Positions 59,348 to 64,000 of a stretch of 64,000 nt of DNA are shown piece after piece. The notes beneath the pieces were generated by a model that saw only the letters and a program-made list of their open reading frames with translations, made no database searches and was not told the origin of the DNA. Every line of letters begins with the position of its first letter. Position 1 is the stretch's first letter. Source of the DNA: Sodiomyces alkalinus F11. Its lineage: Eukaryota > Ascomycota > Sordariomycetes > Glomerellales > Plectosphaerellaceae. Position numbers and translations under genes: made by a program. The DNA is taken from the NCBI RefSeq assembly GCF_003711515.1, contig NW_021167079.1:4383360-4447359 (forward strand). Direction: 5' to 3'.

Positions 59348-62300
59348 TGGCCTCCAGAAAGGGAGAGATATATCTGGAAGCGTCCGGGAGCTGCTGTCCA
59401 ACAGCTGACGGCAAAAACAATAATTAGGAGAGTCAAATAAGCCAAGGACAGCTGTGGCCCGAAAGAAAGAGCGAAGGTCGAGCGTGTAAGAAAAAGGTGA
59501 CCGCCGTCAGAGGCCATCTACAGTTAACCCCTCTCTCGGCAGATCCAAGAAGACGACTGGATAGATGCATCATCGCATCGGAGCCGGAGATGTGTGCTGG
59601 GGGGAAATCTAGCCAGGTCTTCGAGGCTTGTCGTGGGAGCGAAGAATAGGAAGGAAGGACTGGCACTTTGATGTCTGTCCCCAGGACCAAGAAAGTCGCT
59701 AGGGATTGGGGATTTTGGGTGAGATGTGCCTTACTTCCCCCTTTTTTCCCATGGGGGGGGGGGAGGATGGAGGGTGGTCGCGGCAGCTGGTTGATCAGTG
59801 AGGGATGAGAGTCCCCCTTCTTCCCATTCCGGCGCCACGTCACAGACGGACTCGATAGATCCGCCCATAAACTGCTATGAAGAAGGCCGTGAGCCTTTGA
59901 TCGAAAAAGAACAATGCTTGTTCTTCCTGTAGAAGTTTCAAAATTCTGCCAAGGCGCCGGTGAAGTCCAAAGATGGTCCGATGTATTCTCAAGACATGCC
60001 GAGGTGCAGGGTAAACTCCCATCTAACGATATGCACCCGTCGGTTAGGGGGTTCGACGGTCGGGCAGGTGGAGGGGTCTACCGATATAAAACCTGGACTA
60101 GGTATGCAGCCAGCGGGATACTGGTCTCATGAGAAGGGAAGGTCGATAGAGATCCGAGACTATGGGTGGCAGTATCTTATCCGCCCTTCCAATCAATGTT
60201 AGAGGAGCAAGGAAGTGAGGCCTACGAAATACGTAGAAATAGGGGAGAGGTAGGAGGAAAGGGAAGTGGGGTGGAAGCAGGCAACCGCGGTCAACAAGGC
60301 GGACAATCGCATGCATGCATGCAGGGTCGTGGTCGATTCGTGGATTTCCCTTGGGGTGGATGGGGGGACTGGGGCGACTTTTACTGGGCAACGACAAGCA
60401 AAAGGTCACGGTCACCGTGTCGAGCGTCTCCTTCTTGTTATTTGTTTAGGATCTCCCGTTTGCTTAATTAAAGGCTCTCCCTCTTTTATTTATTCCCCTC
60501 TTCTGCCTGCCGGGCCCGAGATGGGAACTTGCTTAGGTTTTATGTATGGGAGACGGACGAAGGAGGGAGGGTATGGTCTGACATGTTGACACGTCGGCAA
60601 TGCATTGATGAACCTCGCTCGTCCGGGGAAGGATCCGGCCTCGCCTAGTATTTGTCATGTGGAGACAGACTGGGCGCAGGTATTGTACACTACTTGCAGG
60701 TCGGGCAGGGCCAGCATGCCTGTTGGGAGAACCGATTGAAGGTAAGAGATACTGCAGGGAAGCGCATCTTCCATTGGCCGTCCGTCCGTGCCTTCTGTAT
60801 GTCGGGAGGGAGGCGGGAGGGATGGACGGCGTTAAGCCAACAATCGGCGAGGTTGCTGTCAGAGAGTCTTGCAAGTCTGGACAACCGAGTCCGGTTTGAG
60901 GTCAATCGTTGATACCTCGAGGCTTCAGGTGCCCTGTGCAGGGAACCTTTTGGTCGAGCCATGGTGAAAAGACGTTAGGTGGAATATGACAATGCTTCAT
61001 TCACCAAATTTTATATAAACAGTGAAGAAATATGGAGCCTGGTGGTAGTGAGTGTCTCAAGCCACCGTGTGAGTTCTTCCCGCTGTTTTGTTTAATTCGT
61101 CAGTTAAGCCGGCCTGCCTTGACAGCGGTTCGGATTCGAATCCGGTCCAACGGTTGAGACAGCCACAATAGTCGAGCTTGGGCGAGAGTACAGAGTATCC
61201 GCACCGCACGAGAAACGCAGTGGTTAATCATGGCTTCTTTTCCGCGAGAGACGGTTGTGCTACGAAATGATCAAGGTTTTCCACCAAGCCGGAGGCTTCA
61301 ATGAAGGTTGATTCTTAGTGTCGACCCAGTACTCCCGATTTTAAGGTCGGGAAGTCGTTTGAGGCCTCAGAAGTCCAGGATAAGTATCCGTATTCGGTAT
61401 TTGTCGAGTCATGCGGGTGCATCGCCTTTGCGGATAGGAAACCTTGCCGTCTATGTACCTACCTTAGTTGCAGATGTTTCCTCTGAGGAACCCCCCCGGC
61501 TTTGGGGGTTCAGAGTGATAAGCTGACCGCCTACGAGGTATGAAGTAGTGCCCAAATGACTCTGGGCGACGCGATGGCGATAAGGGCAGCATAACCACGG
61601 AGATAGGGCATACTGACGGAGCTGTAACCATGTCGCGAGAGACGAAGGCGACGGGAGATAGTAAACTTCCAAGGAATATCGTGGCTGCCCGAACATATGA
61701 TCGGCGACACTGGACCGATGAGCATCCTGATTCAGGAGGACTGACACTAAGCCGAATTATAGTTGTTCCCTTATCTACGTGTAAGGTACCTTACCTGGTA
61801 GCAAACGATTTGCTACCTCACTACAACGACCTTGGCTACCTTACTGTCGTCGCGCCTTCTCACCTGTGGAGGTACATGCTTCATTTCCGTGCGTACGAAG
61901 GAAGTGTGGAGTACACATTCCGTATCATGTACTAAGTATAGCTCAAAGATATCTACCTTACCTGAGGTAACTTAGGTACCGTAGGTACATACACTATGTA
62001 CACAAGAAACAAGAGAATCAAGGACGTGGTGCCAGAGCTTATCGCGCACTCTGTAACTGATCATATTTCATAGAAGTGCCGAGATCGGGCTAGATGCACC
62101 TACATAAAGTCAAGCACGAAGTACGGATACAAGTGCATAGCCGACCAGCTTTTGCATCCTATCGTGTAAATACCATGTCATTAGCGACATGGGAGGCGAG
62201 GACTCTGATTCACCTGGAGGACGATGGACAAACACGACATAACATAATACTTCGTGAGGTATCTACCATGCTACCAGCACACTGTAAGGGTACATCACGG

Positions 62301-62847
62301 TGGTAGGATGTTGGTGCCTTGACAGTGTTCATTTCCAGGACGCCACTGCTATCAGTAATGGGTGAGAATGCCTGGGAGACCCCCGTGATTCACCCTATAA
62401 AGAGAGCGGATGACTGTTCTTGAACCCCCTGACCCCTCTCTGCCCCACTGTCTCCGTCAGATCTGCCCCTTGTCCTGCGGATCGCGTCACGAGCACGCCT
62501 TCCAGGGGTTCTAATCCGCTTCCAGCAGGCATGGCTTGCTTTACTTTGGAGTAATTCGGTACATGGAAATAGGGGCGTACAGTGTCTGAGCGAGTTGTTC
62601 ACACTCAGGCTTGAAGCATAAGCGGATAAATCCTTCGTAATTCCGTAACTACTGGTACGCGGTGAACAAGGCCCTAGGAGTTATATAGGACTTTTGTGGT
62701 GCGGGATCTTAGAGGCTCGGTTCGATCGAGCAGATTCTTGGACTATCTTCCTTATTATTATACTGACTAATAGTCTGTCGTTGCATTGAAGACTTATAAA
62801 AGGGCGAGTGATGGTCGGACCTTATGTAAAGGAAAGCTAAAAAAAAA
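59348..62847. other. 3.5 kb stretch with no supported gene
   Basis: Frames up to about 136 codons occur on both strands, but none has domains or coherent splice sites. It holds a G run at 59753-59762, a GCAT tetranucleotide run near 60310-60322, the 12 bp palindrome TAAGGTACCTTA (61782-61793) and the TTACCT-G-AGGTAA palindrome (61958-61970). A tRNA-like T-arm near 61130 was examined and rejected. Confidence 0.5.
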
Positions 62848-62848
62848 A
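62838..62848 (-). terminator. RNA polymerase III terminator of the 5S gene
   Basis: A run of about ten T residues on the minus strand directly follows the mature 5S 3' end. Confidence 0.8.
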
Positions 62849-62966
62849 CATACAACACCGGGTATTCGCTGGTCGTCACCGACCCAACTACTAATCCGGC
62901 CCTTACTGGCTTATCTAGGGGAGAGCGGACGGGATCCCGAGTTTTCCAATAGGTATGGTCGTATGT
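62848..62966 (-). rRNA. 5S ribosomal RNA gene
   Basis: The minus strand starts ACATACGACCATACCTATTG and continues with GAAAACTCGGGATCCCGTCC, then GGATTAGTAGTTGGGTCGGT, GACGACCAGCGAATACC and GGTGTTGTATGTT. This is a complete fungal 5S rRNA of about 119 nt. The first and last bases pair (ACATAC/GTATGT) as in the 5S terminal helix, and the internal control region around TAGTTGGGTCGGTGACGACC is intact. A T run follows (plus-strand A run at 62840-62848), the RNA polymerase III terminator. It stands alone in intergenic DNA, as the dispersed 5S genes of many filamentous ascomycetes do. Substitutions relative to the commonest Neurospora type suggest a sequence variant, which would need a covariance search. 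Confidence 0.95.
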
Positions 62967-62990
62967 ACTTGGAGGTTTGGACAAGACGCA

Positions 62991-62999
62991 TTATATATG
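62991..62999 (-). promoter_or_regulatory. TATA-like box upstream of the 5S gene
   Basis: ATATATAA on the minus strand lies about 25-33 bp before the 5S start. In Neurospora an upstream TATA element at this distance is known to be needed for 5S transcription. Confidence 0.6.
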
Positions 63000-64000
63000 A
63001 GAACTTAGAGACCACACAATAGAACAGTCGCGGTAGGAAACGAGCAAGGAAATGCCCGTCTCTTTCCTTTGATATCTTCTATCTGGTTTAACCCCTTTGC
63101 TTATCGAGGCCCGGGATAAAACCCAATACGATACGCTGTTGTTTTAGTTATGAGGCACGGAAACGGGTTTGTTGAGTGATCGAGATATTGGAGAGTTGTC
63201 TTTGGCATGTTGTTAAAGGCTGCCCTGGCTAGGGGAACCGTAAATCGCAGGAGCATGGTGCTCTGCAATAAAAGACCCTTGAAGCTTGTTGTATGGTAAT
63301 GAAGAAACAATGCAAAATGAAGGACGCAGCACACTAATTATGGGCTCCAATACTTCTGTCCTCTTGGCCCCCTCGACATGCCATGCCGAAGTTTCCCGGA
63401 ACCCCTGTTGTACGGATGCTCTTGATGTGGAGTGTGTTCATGTAGCTGCCCGTCAAGGTTGTCTCAGTAACACGTGAGGTTTTGTGCTGAATGTCACTCG
63501 GGATTTATTTGCATGGTTCTGCACCAAATTAGGTCAGCAGGCAAAACTGGGTGCGGACTATCTTAATCATGAGGAGTTATGGTGCACTGTGCCAGGCACA
63601 AAGTAAAGTACCTGCTTCCACGCCACGTCCCTCCACCTGACAGGAAAGGGGTCACTTCAGGCAATGTGTGGAGGTGGAGGCAAATAGTGGGTCTGTGACC
63701 GCCAGTCACGTCGTACTTCATCCACAACTTTGGCCTCACTCTCAAGGTCGTCTACCCTTGGTTTTTCCACTTCTTCGAGAATGCCATGTCCTTCGTCTTT
63801 ATCTCTCCACTTCCTACCTTATCCTTAACCTCTCGACCTAATTGTTTTCGAAACTCAGATCCTCCTCTTCCCCTCCTTTCACCCTCTCTCTGCCTGATTA
63901 CCTTAACCTGTTATATCGACACGACTGTGCCTCCACCTTATCTGGCTTGTCGTATCCCTTATCGCCTCCCTATCCCCTGTCGTCTCTTTAAACCCCCTAT
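63000..64000. other. intergenic; end is pyrimidine-rich
   Basis: No gene is supported. The last 250 bases are strongly CT-rich on the plus strand (from about 63750), resembling the long leaders of plus-strand fungal genes, so a gene may start beyond the window. Confidence 0.45.

Noticed and set aside
61120..61160. tRNA-like T-arm (GGATTCGAATCC)
   Set aside because: The 5 bp T-stem does not pair around a TTCGAAT loop, and no acceptor, D or anticodon arms fit.

Overview
The window reads as chromosomal DNA of a filamentous ascomycete (Pezizomycotina, most likely a Sordariomycete). The genes have short 50-120 nt introns with CTNAC branch sites. The trp-1 protein is the trifunctional fungal type, the G-alpha is a 353-residue group I fungal form, and the repeats carry the scars of repeat-induced point mutation (RIP). 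I cannot name the species.

Left arm (1-26.6 kb) is ordinary genic DNA: CDC123 (cut by the window start, +), a DUF3716-type Cys-rich protein (+), a group I G-alpha subunit (-), a 4.3 kb stretch without a convincing gene, a DUF1771-Smr protein ending in a CaaX box (+), TIM9 (+), NUP188 (-), trifunctional TRP1/trpC (+), a BRCT plus WGR-like protein (+) and the SNARE USE1 (-). Splice sites were worked out base by base; most coding lengths close exactly.

Centre (about 26.6-48.5 kb) is a RIP-mutated transposon nest. CpA/TpG are visibly scarce, TpA is in excess and CpG is kept. On the minus strand lie: (i) a full-length Ty3/gypsy chromovirus at 29297-36512, with two 214 bp LTRs that differ only by transitions, a 5 bp target duplication and a legible RT, integrase and chromodomain; (ii) the pol 3' half of a second chromovirus (about 37540-40382); (iii) a Ty1/copia element (40383-46639) that cuts into the RT of (ii); and (iv) a truncated second copia copy (46640-48257). 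The first chromovirus has itself split an unrelated plus-strand reading frame (about 28160-29296 and 36513-36952) that resumes exactly in frame beyond the insertion. That gene is unknown to me, and its only stops are Gln-to-stop RIP changes. A further plus-strand frame lies antisense inside the 3' part of the chromovirus.

Right arm (48.5-64 kb) returns to genic DNA: a Sac7-like RhoGAP (+), GPI10/PIG-B mannosyltransferase (-), ornithine aminotransferase (+), then a gene-poor stretch with one dispersed 5S rRNA gene (-, 62848-62966) preceded by a TATA-like box.

The genes are mostly unrelated housekeeping functions: translation initiation, signalling, mitochondrial import, nuclear pore, tryptophan and arginine/proline metabolism, ER traffic and GPI anchors. 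I see no biosynthetic or defence cluster. The most unusual material is the nested RIP region with its two unrecognised plus-strand frames, and two protein architectures: Smr with CaaX, and BRCT with WGR but no PARP catalytic domain.
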